Shown one piece after another: positions 51,699 to 61,018 of a stretch of 64,000 nucleotides of DNA. Every line of letters starts with the position of its first letter. The stretch's first letter is position 1. The notes beneath the pieces were generated by a model. It searched no databases. It saw only the letters and a program-made list of their open reading frames with translations, and was not told the DNA's origin. Where the stretch lies: positions 124,001-188,000 of the forward strand of contig NZ_JAAXMT010000005.1 in the NCBI RefSeq assembly GCF_012277075.1, in the 5' to 3' direction. The position numbers were made by a program, and so were the translations under genes. The stretch comes from Streptococcus alactolyticus. GTDB taxonomy: Bacteria; Bacillota; Bacilli; Lactobacillales; Streptococcaceae.

Positions 51699-53197
51699 AA
51701 ATCGAAAGAGTATATTTTAACGGACAAGAGTTAACACAATACATTACAGTCACGTCTGATTTTCATTTGTGGCAAGGTGCTGATTTCGACCCACAGTTTA
51801 GCGAAAGTGAAATTTTAAGTGGTTCAGACTTCAATTACACACGTTTCAACGTAAAAAAAATTCCAGTTCCGTTTTACAATGTAGCCGGAACAACACAAGA
51901 ATACAACAAATTGATGGCTATTCTTAACGTTGCCGAGCCTAAAGAGTTGCGTTTTAGCAGTCTACCAAACATAACGTTTCAGGCTATTCCTAGCGGTAAC
52001 ATTGATTATGAAAGGTTAACTCGGCGAGACGGCAAGGGTACGATTAACTTTATTATCGCAGACGGCTTAGCACATTCAAAAGCAGCACGAGAGTTTGGAT
52101 TTGCTAAGAATTCTGACGGCATTTGGGAAACTGAAATCGTCAACGACGGAAGCGAAGACGCATATGTCAATTACGAAATTAAGCTCAAGAAAGAATCTGG
52201 TTTTGTTGGCATTGTTAGCGAATACGGCGCTATGCAGTTTGGGAAAGTTGACGAAGCGGATGGTTACATCGATCGCAAAAACGTCGTGATAACCAGCAAT
52301 CAAAAAGGTGATTTTGCCAATTGGACTGACGGCACAGTTAACTACGAGAATACCAACAAAATTATTACAACCACAATGACCGCTGACACCTCTTACGGCG
52401 GTCGTCTTGGTTTATTGCCAAGCTCTTTTAAAACGAGCGGAACGTCTGGCGCTTATCAATATGGTGCGGTTAAGGAATACACACTAACCAATCCAATTTC
52501 TCAATGGTATATTTGGGCTAGAGCTTGGTTTGAAACCGGACTGATGGGGCAAACTGGCGCTTGGTGTTTAACGGTCCTTGACGAGAACAATCATCTCATA
52601 GCTGGCATGGCAATTGAGAAAGACGACACAGTTGGTAATACTGCAAATGTTCGCTTCTTAATGGGTGACGGTTCGGGTGGTAGCCGTACGGTTAAGACGA
52701 TTCCGTTTACACCTTCGTACTGGTTTCCACCTAACCCGTACGGTTCAGAGGGACGTGATACGTACTCGAATATGTTTGATTTAGTCAAAGAGAAAGACCG
52801 TGTGCAGTTCTTCTGGTATGGTGGCTATTATCCGTATTATGATTCTCGCTTGGCAAATGTCAAAGCGAAGAAAATTCAATTCTTTGTCGGACAGTACGCA
52901 GGACGAAATACGACAGACAGAAAGGTCACACACCATTATCTAAATGATTTTAGTTTCTATCAATTGCATGTTGATTATTGGAAAGATGTCCCTAATCGCT
53001 ATCCAAACGGTTCAACGATTGCTATTGATGGTGAAAAAGGACAAATCAAAGTCAATAATCAAATTCGTCCAGACGACGAAATTTTAGGAACAACTTATTT
53101 TAAAGTGCCACCCGGAAAAACAAAGGTGCAGTTAATACTTTCTAGCTTTGCGGAAATTACTTCTGCCACAGCGACAATACAGGAGGTTTACATTTGA
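51692..53197 (+). CDS. Distal tail protein (Dit) with large insertion
   Basis: A 501-residue baseplate-hub protein. The N-terminal Dit domain includes TVTSDFHLWQGADFDPQF and IPVPFYNVAGTTQEYNKLMAIL; C-terminal strands end in PPGKTKVQLILSSFAEI. Between them about 220 residues (from near 205 to 425) form an extra domain rich in Trp/Tyr (ISQWYIWARAWFETG, VQFFWYGGYYPYYDS), like the carbohydrate-binding inserts of evolved Dit proteins. It may contact the cell-wall polysaccharide. GTG start. Confidence 0.87.
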   Translation: MVKIERVYFNGQELTQYITVTSDFHLWQGADFDPQFSESEILSGSDFNYTRFNVKKIPVPFYNVAGTTQEYNKLMAILNVAEPKELRFSSLPNITFQAIPSGNIDYERLTRRDGKGTINFIIADGLAHSKAAREFGFAKNSDGIWETEIVNDGSEDAYVNYEIKLKKESGFVGIVSEYGAMQFGKVDEADGYIDRKNVVITSNQKGDFANWTDGTVNYENTNKIITTTMTADTSYGGRLGLLPSSFKTSGTSGAYQYGAVKEYTLTNPISQWYIWARAWFETGLMGQTGAWCLTVLDENNHLIAGMAIEKDDTVGNTANVRFLMGDGSGGSRTVKTIPFTPSYWFPPNPYGSEGRDTYSNMFDLVKEKDRVQFFWYGGYYPYYDSRLANVKAKKIQFFVGQYAGRNTTDRKVTHHYLNDFSFYQLHVDYWKDVPNRYPNGSTIAIDGEKGQIKVNNQIRPDDEILGTTYFKVPPGKTKVQLILSSFAEITSATATIQEVYI

Positions 53198-56100
53198 CAA
53201 AAAATAATGTACGTATTGCGATTCGTGATTCAACAGACAGCCATAACGTGGCTTTTTTTGATAATCAGGCAGGAATCAAATATAAGAGTGCCAATTTGCA
53301 ACGTTTCTTGGCTGGCTCGGCAAGTATTTTAACGATTAAGTACAATTCAAAAGACATTGACACCATTCGTTCTGGCTGTAAGCTTGCTTTTCGTTATAAA
53401 AATCGTGATTACTGGCTTAATGTCATGAGCTTCGAGAAGAAAGGTTTCGAAGTTGAATTGACAGCTTATTCGCTTGGTCTTGAATTGAATAATGAAACTC
53501 GTGGCGAACATAAACCAGCGAATGCTATGTCAATTGCTGAATATGTGGCTTATTACGACCCAGAACACGCTTTAACAATCGGCGTTAATGAAGTATCTGA
53601 CAAACGAATCAAATTGGAATGGACGGGAACAGACACGATTCTGGCACGTCTTTTTTCTGTCGCGAACAGCTTTGGCGCTGAACTTGACTTTAACGTAGAA
53701 CTCAATGACGATTACTCACTTAAACGTCAAGTACTGAATATTTACAAAAAAGGTAATCTTGGCACAAATAAGGTCAGTCAGCCTGTAAGAGTTGGCAAAG
53801 AGCTTAAAGTCATCAACTACAGCGATAATATTAAAGAGTTAAGAACAGCAGTACGCGCTACTGGTAAAGACGGTTTAACCATTGACGGTCTTAATAAAAA
53901 AATTTACGACAACAATAAAGAGCTACTCTATTACTCAAGTGGTATGACAGTCTATGCGCCACAATCTCGTGACCGCTTTCCATCTGTCGGCAAAGGCTCA
54001 AATGACAACTGGATTGTTGAAGATTTGGGTGAAACACAGTACGAGACCAAAGAAGCACTCTGGGGCTATATGTATGGAGAAATCCAAAAGAAGTCTTTAC
54101 CAGAAATCACCTACGAAGTCGAAGGTGCTATAGAAGCTGGTATTGGCGACACGCAAACATTGATTGATGATATTCATTTTGAACCAGCACTTTATGTACA
54201 AGCTCGGGTGTCTGAACTTGAAGATGACATCTTGACAGGCAAAGTGACAAAATCAACGTTTATCAACTTTGAACGCAAATACAGTCAGATTGCAGACATC
54301 TTATTAAAACAGGTTGAAGCACTCGCAGAAGACGCAGCCCCTTACATTATCCGCCTATCAACCAACAACGGTTATATTTTTAAAAATGGTGAGGGGTCAA
54401 GCACAATCACCGCACGTCTTGAGAAATACAGCAAAGACATAGCGGCAACATGGAAGTGGGTCGTTGATAATAAGGTTGTTGGAACTGGTGACAAACTAAC
54501 GGTTAAGGCTGAACAGGTCACGAACACAATGGCTGTCACGGTCATTGCTTACGTTAATGGCAATGAAGTTGTACGCGACTACATGACCTTTTCAAACAGC
54601 GATGACGGTGTAGGTGTTGAATCTATCGACCGCTATTTCACATCAAGTGACCAATCGGACGGCGTGACAATCGAAGGAGCAGAATGGTCTGATAAACCAC
54701 CAGCACCGACAGAAGACGGCAAGTATTTATGGGCATATGATGAAATCACTTATACAGACGGCACAGTTACCACGACGAAACCAGCCGCTGTTGGTGCAAA
54801 CTTTGACGTCGATGCCTTTCGCGCTGAAATCGCCGAAGACCTAAAAGACGTACCAAACCGTGAAGAATTTGAAAACAAAATTGCCGAGGAATTGGCTAAC
54901 TCAAAAGCGGAAATCGAAACGCAGATTGAAACAGCCAAAACGCAAGCGGAAAGCAATGCCAAAGAATATGCTGATACGATTAACCAAGAAACAGCCAAGG
55001 TTGCAGAGCTTGCCAATGCAGCAGCTGGCGAAATCAAGGCGGACTTGGTTAACGTTAAAAACAACTTAACTGAGACAAGTCTTGTCGCAAACAATGCCCA
55101 AGCAGCAGTTGATGCAGCTAAGCAAGAATTGACCGAAGTCGCTAATGAGTTAAGCACAGCTAAGCAAGACCTTACCAACTCGGTTGCTGAAGTCAATACC
55201 AAGGTGGATAGCACCAAATCAGAGCTTACGCAAGCCAAACAAGACTTGGTGAGCCACGCCCAACAATTGCAGACGCAAGCCAATGCCCAAACGGAATTGA
55301 CCAACCGTGTGACGACTGTTGAAACGACTGCTAACGGCACGAAGACGACTGTCAGTGAATTAAGTAAGACAGTAGCTCAAAACGGAAAAGACATTACTAG
55401 CGTTACTGCACGTACTAAAGTAGTCGAAGATGATTTGGCAGGAACTAAAACAACGCTATCTCAAGTTAAGACGACAGCTGACAGTACCAGTCAAAAAACA
55501 GCTACTTTAGAAACTGGCTTGAATGGTTTGAATGCGAGATTTGATAGCTTGTCAGTTGGCGGAGCTAACTTATTTAAAGGTAGTCGTGATTTTAGTGGAA
55601 GTTGGTTGAATGGCGGCTCTGCAGTATATGCTGAAGATTATCAAGGTGTTAAAATCTTTAAAAAGCAAAATGTGTGGGGTGGAGTCTCGCAGTTTTTCGA
55701 GGCGAAAACTGGTGAAGAATATGTATTTAGTGCATACGTCAAAAGTAGCGCAGAAACCGATAGAATCTCATTTTACTTGAATCACAGTTCAAAACAACCT
55801 CAGGCAGGAGGTATTGTAAGTTTTGAGAATGCCGACGGTAGAGATGCTATAAGTTTTGATTTGTCAGATACATATAAACGTATCGCCATTAAAATCAAAA
55901 TCACTCATGGTGGCTGGATGATGCCACGATTAGAACGTTATAATACTGATGCATATTTGTTTTTTGGTGGCTATAAGCTAGAGCACGGCAATGTTGCAAC
56001 TGATTACAGCCCGAACGAATCCGACATCGAGCAAAAAGTAGCTGAGTACAAACAGAATGCAGATCAAAACTACGCAAGCTTGCAAACGACCGTCCAAAAT

Positions 56101-58323
56101 CTGGACGGAACAGTGCAGCAGAACAAGACCACTGCTGAGCAAACAGCAGCAGGATTCAAAACACGTATTGAATCGCTTGAAACATACAAAGATGGGGAAA
56201 CCACACGAGCTAATCAATACTTCGAGAGCGCTAAGACTGAAACGGCTCGTCAATTGACTGCTGAACGTACAGCGATTGCTAAGGACTACGTTGCTAAGTC
56301 AACATATACTAGTGATGTCACGGGCATTCGCAACGAACTATCAGCAACCACTTCGACCGCTAATGCTACTAAAACCAATCTTGCTAATTACCAAGCTAGC
56401 AATGATAGAGCTGTGGCTAACTTGCAAAGCAATCTACAAACAGCGAATGGCAATATTAGCAGTTTGCAGACAAAAGTTGAAGCAGTGCCTGGTCAGATTA
56501 CAAGTGCAGTCAGCTCAGTTGAGGGGAAGATACCGAAAAGCGTTGGCGGACGAAATTTACTTGTTAAAACCAACCAAGGTAAGACGAATTGGTCATGGTC
56601 TATTTCGAGCGGTGGAGGGACTGCAGAAAATTATGACGTTGATGGCGTTAATGCGGTTAAATTAACACGCACGTCTGATAGTTCGGCATCGTGGAGCTAC
56701 ATTTCATATAGTGGTTTACGTCGCAATCTTATTGAACCAAATACAAAATATACACTTTCGTTTGATGTTTATCCGAGTCAGGACGTAACCTTCACAGCGT
56801 CATTGGTGATTGGAGATGGAAGAGGACCACTCACCGATAGCGCGATAATGAATAAAGCCACAGCCAATCAATGGACAAAAGTCTCTTGTGTTTTGACTAG
56901 TAAAGAGACTTTGTCAGATTTGGTAGGACAAGTTGTTTACTTACAAGGTATGCCAACCGCCAACGGGAATTGGCTAATTATTAAAAACATCAAACTTGAA
57001 GAAGGTGTAGTTCCATCTGACTGGTCACCTGCTCCCGAAGACTACGACAGCAAGCTAGCCACAGTGCAGTCTGAATTCAAACAGACGACTGATGCAATCA
57101 AAGCCAGCGTGTCTTCGTTGGATAATTCAACGGTTAAGAGTTCTAGTTTGACTATTAACGCAGACGGTATTGTCATGAAAGCTGGCAAGTCAACAACTGA
57201 CGTTGCCAATGCGATTGGGTCTTATTTTGCTGTTAACCAAAACGCTATCAACTTATTTTCTGACAAAATTAACGTCAAAGGGAACATGATTGTTAGCGGA
57301 GCAATTACCAGTGATAAGATTGCTAGCAAACAAATCAATACATCACACCTTAATGGTAAAATTATTACTGCCGATGTGATTTCAAGTAACGCCGTGACTG
57401 CTGACGCTATCAAGGCTGGTGCAGTCACCACAGACAAAATGAGCGCTAACAGTATCAACGGCGACAGGATTACCGCTGGCACTCTAGACGCTGCTAAAAT
57501 AAAAGCTGGTAGCATTTCCGCCAGTCAGATTGCTAGTGGCACGCTAACTAGTGAGCAGATTAAGGCTGGCGCTATTAAATCTATCAATATTGAGGCAAGC
57601 GCCATCACGAGCGACAAGATAGCTTCAAACTCCATCGATGCCTCTAAAATTGTGACAAATGGCTTAACCGCTAACATTATCAAGGGTGGTAAACTCCAAT
57701 CACTATCCAATGCTACAAACTTCGAGCTAGACACTGGTAAGCTATTCTACAATAACAATAATACGGGTGTCTTTCGTGTGCAGAGTGGTGCAAGTACGAT
57801 GGGCTTGAAATTTACCAACACGGCCATAACCGTAAACGGTAGCAGCAAGGTCTTATCTCGTGTAATTTTAGGTGGTGACCGTCGGGAAAGTACGCTTGAC
57901 GATGGCAAGTGGGACCAAGGTGGATTTACTGGTATAGTCGCTGAAACCATCAACGGCGTAGCGTCTAATGCCCACGATAAAGCGGATACCTTGCGAGCCA
58001 TCGGGGATAACATTTACTTTACTCACTCATATGAAACCGACGCACTGACAGGCGTGTCTGCCGCAGGGTGGAAAATGGAAACCTATGCCCCTGACACTAG
58101 TTACAAAGGTAACGTAGTTTTGAAACCTTACGGGGTCAGCTATCGTCAGTCCAACATCGTAGTTGGCGACCTTCGTTTGGACAATGGTGACGGCTCAGGC
58201 TACTGGATGCGGGCTACAATTAACGTACTCAAAGCTTGTTTTGGTCACATCGTTAACGGAGGTATATCAAGCGATGCACTAAACGCAATCAAATCAGAAT
58301 TAAACAAAATTTCAGGAACGTAA
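53194..58323 (+). CDS. Tail endopeptidase/receptor-binding fibre (Tal)
   Basis: A 1709-residue tail tip protein. Residues 1-390 form the hub domain of the prophage endopeptidase tail family (FLAGSASILTIKYNSKDIDT). An Ig-like section (410-480) and coiled coils rich in Ala/Thr (about 560-780) follow. Two jelly-roll-like carbohydrate-binding modules begin GGANLFKGSRDFSG near 788 and GGRNLLVKTNQGKTNWSW near 1111. Then come parallel beta-helix-type repeats (ADAIKAGAVTTDKM, GTLDAAKIKAGSISASQI) and a C-terminal head (about 1550-1709). It binds the host and probably opens the wall. TTG start, GGAGG. Confidence 0.9.
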   Translation: MTKNNVRIAIRDSTDSHNVAFFDNQAGIKYKSANLQRFLAGSASILTIKYNSKDIDTIRSGCKLAFRYKNRDYWLNVMSFEKKGFEVELTAYSLGLELNNETRGEHKPANAMSIAEYVAYYDPEHALTIGVNEVSDKRIKLEWTGTDTILARLFSVANSFGAELDFNVELNDDYSLKRQVLNIYKKGNLGTNKVSQPVRVGKELKVINYSDNIKELRTAVRATGKDGLTIDGLNKKIYDNNKELLYYSSGMTVYAPQSRDRFPSVGKGSNDNWIVEDLGETQYETKEALWGYMYGEIQKKSLPEITYEVEGAIEAGIGDTQTLIDDIHFEPALYVQARVSELEDDILTGKVTKSTFINFERKYSQIADILLKQVEALAEDAAPYIIRLSTNNGYIFKNGEGSSTITARLEKYSKDIAATWKWVVDNKVVGTGDKLTVKAEQVTNTMAVTVIAYVNGNEVVRDYMTFSNSDDGVGVESIDRYFTSSDQSDGVTIEGAEWSDKPPAPTEDGKYLWAYDEITYTDGTVTTTKPAAVGANFDVDAFRAEIAEDLKDVPNREEFENKIAEELANSKAEIETQIETAKTQAESNAKEYADTINQETAKVAELANAAAGEIKADLVNVKNNLTETSLVANNAQAAVDAAKQELTEVANELSTAKQDLTNSVAEVNTKVDSTKSELTQAKQDLVSHAQQLQTQANAQTELTNRVTTVETTANGTKTTVSELSKTVAQNGKDITSVTARTKVVEDDLAGTKTTLSQVKTTADSTSQKTATLETGLNGLNARFDSLSVGGANLFKGSRDFSGSWLNGGSAVYAEDYQGVKIFKKQNVWGGVSQFFEAKTGEEYVFSAYVKSSAETDRISFYLNHSSKQPQAGGIVSFENADGRDAISFDLSDTYKRIAIKIKITHGGWMMPRLERYNTDAYLFFGGYKLEHGNVATDYSPNESDIEQKVAEYKQNADQNYASLQTTVQNLDGTVQQNKTTAEQTAAGFKTRIESLETYKDGETTRANQYFESAKTETARQLTAERTAIAKDYVAKSTYTSDVTGIRNELSATTSTANATKTNLANYQASNDRAVANLQSNLQTANGNISSLQTKVEAVPGQITSAVSSVEGKIPKSVGGRNLLVKTNQGKTNWSWSISSGGGTAENYDVDGVNAVKLTRTSDSSASWSYISYSGLRRNLIEPNTKYTLSFDVYPSQDVTFTASLVIGDGRGPLTDSAIMNKATANQWTKVSCVLTSKETLSDLVGQVVYLQGMPTANGNWLIIKNIKLEEGVVPSDWSPAPEDYDSKLATVQSEFKQTTDAIKASVSSLDNSTVKSSSLTINADGIVMKAGKSTTDVANAIGSYFAVNQNAINLFSDKINVKGNMIVSGAITSDKIASKQINTSHLNGKIITADVISSNAVTADAIKAGAVTTDKMSANSINGDRITAGTLDAAKIKAGSISASQIASGTLTSEQIKAGAIKSINIEASAITSDKIASNSIDASKIVTNGLTANIIKGGKLQSLSNATNFELDTGKLFYNNNNTGVFRVQSGASTMGLKFTNTAITVNGSSKVLSRVILGGDRRESTLDDGKWDQGGFTGIVAETINGVASNAHDKADTLRAIGDNIYFTHSYETDALTGVSAAGWKMETYAPDTSYKGNVVLKPYGVSYRQSNIVVGDLRLDNGDGSGYWMRATINVLKACFGHIVNGGISSDALNAIKSELNKISGT

Positions 58324-58324
58324 T

Positions 58325-58483
58325 ATGGAACATTTAAACGAAAGCATACAATCAAACCTCGCTTTAGAGATTGCTCAGCTAACATTGGATAAAGCAACGC
58401 TCAAAGCGCAAGTTGATTATTTAACCAAACAAAACGCAGAACTTCAGCAACAACTTGATGAAGCAACTGCACCGCAAAATTAA
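58325..58483 (+). CDS. Small coiled-coil protein after the fibre gene, 52 aa
   Basis: MEHLNESIQSNLALEIAQLT then ATLKAQVDYLTKQNAELQQQ: a short coiled coil starting two bases after the fibre stop. Common in streptococcal phages at this position, possibly a fibre chaperone. RBS weak, so translation is probably coupled. Confidence 0.55.
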   Translation: MEHLNESIQSNLALEIAQLTLDKATLKAQVDYLTKQNAELQQQLDEATAPQN

Positions 58484-58497
58484 AAAGGAGAATTATT

Positions 58498-58749
58498 ATG
58501 GCTTTAGAAACTATCAAAACAACTCGCTTAGTAGGTAACTTAAAAGTAGAAGATGCACTTGTTAAACAATACGTTGTGGATATCAACGGGCAAGGCATAT
58601 CAAGCATTAGTGAATCAATCTATGACGCTAATCTTTACACACAAAACCGTGCCGAAATGCGCAAACAAGAGGAAGCTTTTCGCAATAAACGCTATGAGGT
58701 TGAAGATGCTATTTTGGCAGAGTTGACTAAAGAAGATACCGCCAAATAG
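58498..58749 (+). CDS. Hypothetical protein before holins, 83 aa
   Basis: MALETIKTTRLVGNLKVEDA, with DINGQGISSISESIYDANLYTQNR. AAAAGGAG RBS. It resembles small conserved proteins found between the receptor-binding protein and the holin in streptococcal phages (DUF1366-like in position). Function unknown. Confidence 0.6.
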   Translation: MALETIKTTRLVGNLKVEDALVKQYVVDINGQGISSISESIYDANLYTQNRAEMRKQEEAFRNKRYEVEDAILAELTKEDTAK

Positions 58750-58760
58750 GCTTAGAGAGT

Positions 58761-59045
58761 GTGATTGCTATGTGGAAGCCAGAGACAGTTAGCGTTATCT
58801 TGTCTTGTGTTGTTTCTTTTTTAGGAATCTTCACGTTTTTTCAAAATCGTATGACCTCAACAGAAAAACGCTTAACGATTCTTGAAGAGAATAGTAAACA
58901 ACAAGATAAAAAACTAACAGAAATCAAAGCTAGATTGGATAATCATGACTTGCAAATGCAAGTGCTTATTCAAATGACAGAACAGATTAAAAATTTGTCA
59001 GAAAAAGTAGACAAGATTGATAATAAACTGGAGGAGCTATCATGA
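58761..59045 (+). CDS. XhlA-like holin-associated membrane protein
   Basis: A 94-residue protein with one N-terminal membrane helix (VSVILSCVVSFLGIFTFF) and a long coiled coil (STEKRLTILEENSKQQDKKLTEIKARL). Typical of haemolysin XhlA-like lysis accessories. ATG 58770 (MWKPETV) is an alternative start. Overlaps the holin gene by 4 bases. Confidence 0.7.
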   Translation: MIAMWKPETVSVILSCVVSFLGIFTFFQNRMTSTEKRLTILEENSKQQDKKLTEIKARLDNHDLQMQVLIQMTEQIKNLSEKVDKIDNKLEELS

Positions 59046-59296
59046 TTAACTGGAAACTACGTTTCAAAAACAAAGCTACATTGTTAGCGATTGCCAGTAC
59101 CGTTATTTTGCTGATTCAACAACTAGGTTTTAAACTACCAGATAACATCGAGGACGTGGTCAATACTGTTTTGACTTTGCTTGTATTGCTGGGAGTGGTC
59201 AATGACCCAACAACAGCAGGTGTTGGTGATAGTGCAGAGGCACTAACGTATACAGAACCTAAAAAAGGATTAGGTGAAGCTAATGAAGAAGAATGA
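59042..59296 (+). CDS. Holin, phiLC3 family
   Basis: An 84-residue protein starting MINWKLRFKNKATLLAIAST. It has two membrane helices and the family sequence VVNDPTTAGVGDSAEALTYTEPK at the C-terminus, an exact fit to phiLC3-type holins. It makes the membrane pore that lets the endolysin reach the wall. GGAGGAGCTATC RBS. Confidence 0.93.
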   Translation: MINWKLRFKNKATLLAIASTVILLIQQLGFKLPDNIEDVVNTVLTLLVLLGVVNDPTTAGVGDSAEALTYTEPKKGLGEANEEE

Positions 59297-60170
59297 CTAT
59301 TTTATTGACGTGTCGTCTTATCAGTCGGCAGACTTAACAGCTATTTGCCAAGCTGCAGGCACACGCAAGACGATTATTAAAGTGAGCGAGGGAACAGGTT
59401 ATCTTTCGCCCAATCGTTTTAAACAGACGGAAACCAGCGAACCTGTAGGATACTACCACTTTGCCCGTTTCGGTGGCAATGTCAGTCAAGCAATAGCAGA
59501 AGCGAACTATTTTTTGGCCAATATCCCTGCTAAAGTCTCATACCTCGTATGTGACTATGAGGACGGCGCTAGCACGTCAAAACAAGCCAATACAGACGCC
59601 ATTTTGGCGTTCATGGACAAATGCGCACAAGCTGGTTACAAGCCAATCTATTATAGCTACAAGCCTTATACGCTGGCAAATGTTGATTATCATCAAATCC
59701 TAGCAAAATACCCAAACAGTCTGTGGATTGCTGCTTATCCTAACTATAATGTGACCCCCGACCCCGTTTGGGATATCTTTCCAAGCATGGATGGCATTCG
59801 CTGGTGGCAGTTTACATCAACGGGTATTGCTGGCGGGCTTGACAAAAATGTTGTATTGCTAGATGACGAGCAAACAGCGTCATCAGAAAAACAAGAAGAA
59901 ATTTCGGAGGAGGAAGAAGATATGTTAAATTTTGTAATGCGTTCTAAAACAGGTAAACAAGGTTATGTAGGTTGTGTCAATGGTGCCATCTTTGGTATCG
60001 GAGATATCGGTACAGTGGTAGCTTTGCAAGAAGCAGGTTGTAAACATCTAGTGTTAGACGATGGTGATTTTGACCGCTTGATCAATTCACAGAAACTAGA
60101 TGATGATAAACGCAATGAAGTGCTCAAAGTTGCACTTGAAAACGTGGCTAATACCATTAAAAATAAATAA
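59283..60170 (+). CDS. Endolysin, GH25 lysozyme with C-terminal wall-binding part
   Basis: A 295-residue enzyme. The GH25 muramidase domain runs to about residue 195: FIDVSSYQSADLTA with the catalytic Asp region, YYHFARFGG, YLVCDYEDGAS (catalytic acids) and WQFTSTGIAGGLDKNVV. An acidic linker (EKQEEISEEEED) leads to a C-terminal 80-residue domain (LNFVMRSKTGKQGYVGCVNG) that may bind the wall. Start ATG 59283 with AGGTGA 5 bases upstream. Confidence 0.92.
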   Translation: MKKNDYFIDVSSYQSADLTAICQAAGTRKTIIKVSEGTGYLSPNRFKQTETSEPVGYYHFARFGGNVSQAIAEANYFLANIPAKVSYLVCDYEDGASTSKQANTDAILAFMDKCAQAGYKPIYYSYKPYTLANVDYHQILAKYPNSLWIAAYPNYNVTPDPVWDIFPSMDGIRWWQFTSTGIAGGLDKNVVLLDDEQTASSEKQEEISEEEEDMLNFVMRSKTGKQGYVGCVNGAIFGIGDIGTVVALQEAGCKHLVLDDGDFDRLINSQKLDDDKRNEVLKVALENVANTIKNK

Positions 60171-60180
60171 CATTACAGCA

Positions 60181-60213
60181 CCGCTCAGATTTGTATCTGG
60201 GCGGCTTTTTTTT
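60181..60213 (+). terminator. Terminator of the lysis/late operon
   Basis: Stem CCGCTCAGAT / ATCTGGGCGG (one G-U pair) with loop TTGT, then eight T. Confidence 0.85.
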
Positions 60214-60215
60214 GG

Positions 60216-60319
60216 TATAATATAAGTAAGCTAACAGTTTGCGTATTCTGCTAGCAAGTGTTTTCATGTTTTTATCGTAATCTTTTGGATGCCCTCGCTT
60301 TTTGCGGGGGAGTTTTTTT
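60216..60319 (+). ncRNA. Candidate small RNA after the lysis genes
   Basis: Extended -10 TGGTATAAT (TATAAT 60216-60221) directly after the late terminator, then about 90 bases with no ORF, ending in CCCTCGC-TTTTT-GCGGGGG (one G-U pair) and seven T. Looks like an independent short transcript. Confidence 0.45.
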
Positions 60320-60364
60320 GCGTATGTCAAGAAAAATTAATTTGACAAATCCGAAAAAAAGTGA

Positions 60365-60393
60365 TTGAATAATTATTTTGAATAATGTACAAT
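60365..60393 (+). promoter_or_regulatory. Promoter of the Panacea/membrane gene pair
   Basis: TTGAAT, 17-base spacer, TACAAT. The leader (about 76 bases) contains CACAGG ... CTTGTG, a possible operator or hairpin. Confidence 0.65.
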
Positions 60394-60475
60394 GAAGTTG
60401 AAGCACAGGTGACAGATGTAATACTTGTGTTATTTTTGTACTCTTTTCTTTGAAACTTATATAAGGAGAAATATT

Positions 60476-61015
60476 ATGGTACCAGCACTATTTGTTGCGA
60501 ATTACATTATAGAGTATTCTAACGAAAAAAATTATGAAATAAATAATTTAAAATTACAAAAACTACTTTATTTTATAAACGCAAGATGTCTGTTGGAAAA
60601 TGATGAACCAATTTTTGAAGAAAGTTTTGAAAAATGGAAATTTGGTCCAGTGGTACCTCAAGTTTACCATGAATATAAAGGATTTGGTGCATTTAATATT
60701 CCAAAGTCGGATATCGTAAGAGAAAAACATACTATTGATTTCGGAAGAAATCCTTTTGAAAACAATAAATTTAAAATATCAACAGAATATTACGATTCAA
60801 ACGATATCCAACATAAAGAGTTGATACAATCTACTGTTGATTCTCTAAAAGACTTTACTCCATTTGAACTAGTTGAGAAAACTCACGAACAAAACATTTG
60901 GAAAAAAGATGAAGAAAGAATAAGGAATGGCGAAAAAGGTATAAAATATTCCGACAAAGAAATTAAAGATTTTTTTGAAATCCACAGAGAATATCAACTT
61001 TGGAATGAGGGATAA
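60476..61015 (+). CDS. Panacea (DUF4065) domain protein, probable antitoxin
   Basis: A 179-residue protein: LFVANYIIEYSNEKNYEINNLKLQKLLYF near residues 5-33 and EKWKFGPVVPQVYHEYKGFG near 52-71 are the core of the Panacea/SocA/GepA (DUF4065) domain. Such proteins are chaperone-like antitoxins in two-gene panAT operons and neutralise very different toxins. Start ATG 60476 with AAGGAG; the frame is open upstream but lacks an RBS. Four bases separate it from the downstream membrane protein, its likely partner. AT-rich relative to phage structural genes, so likely cargo. Confidence 0.8.
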   Translation: MVPALFVANYIIEYSNEKNYEINNLKLQKLLYFINARCLLENDEPIFEESFEKWKFGPVVPQVYHEYKGFGAFNIPKSDIVREKHTIDFGRNPFENNKFKISTEYYDSNDIQHKELIQSTVDSLKDFTPFELVEKTHEQNIWKKDEERIRNGEKGIKYSDKEIKDFFEIHREYQLWNEG

Positions 61016-61018
61016 ATA

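Noticed and set aside
54750..55340. A 196-codon minus-strand frame in the fibre gene
   Set aside because: It mirrors the Ala/Thr-rich coiled-coil repeats; low complexity and no start signal.
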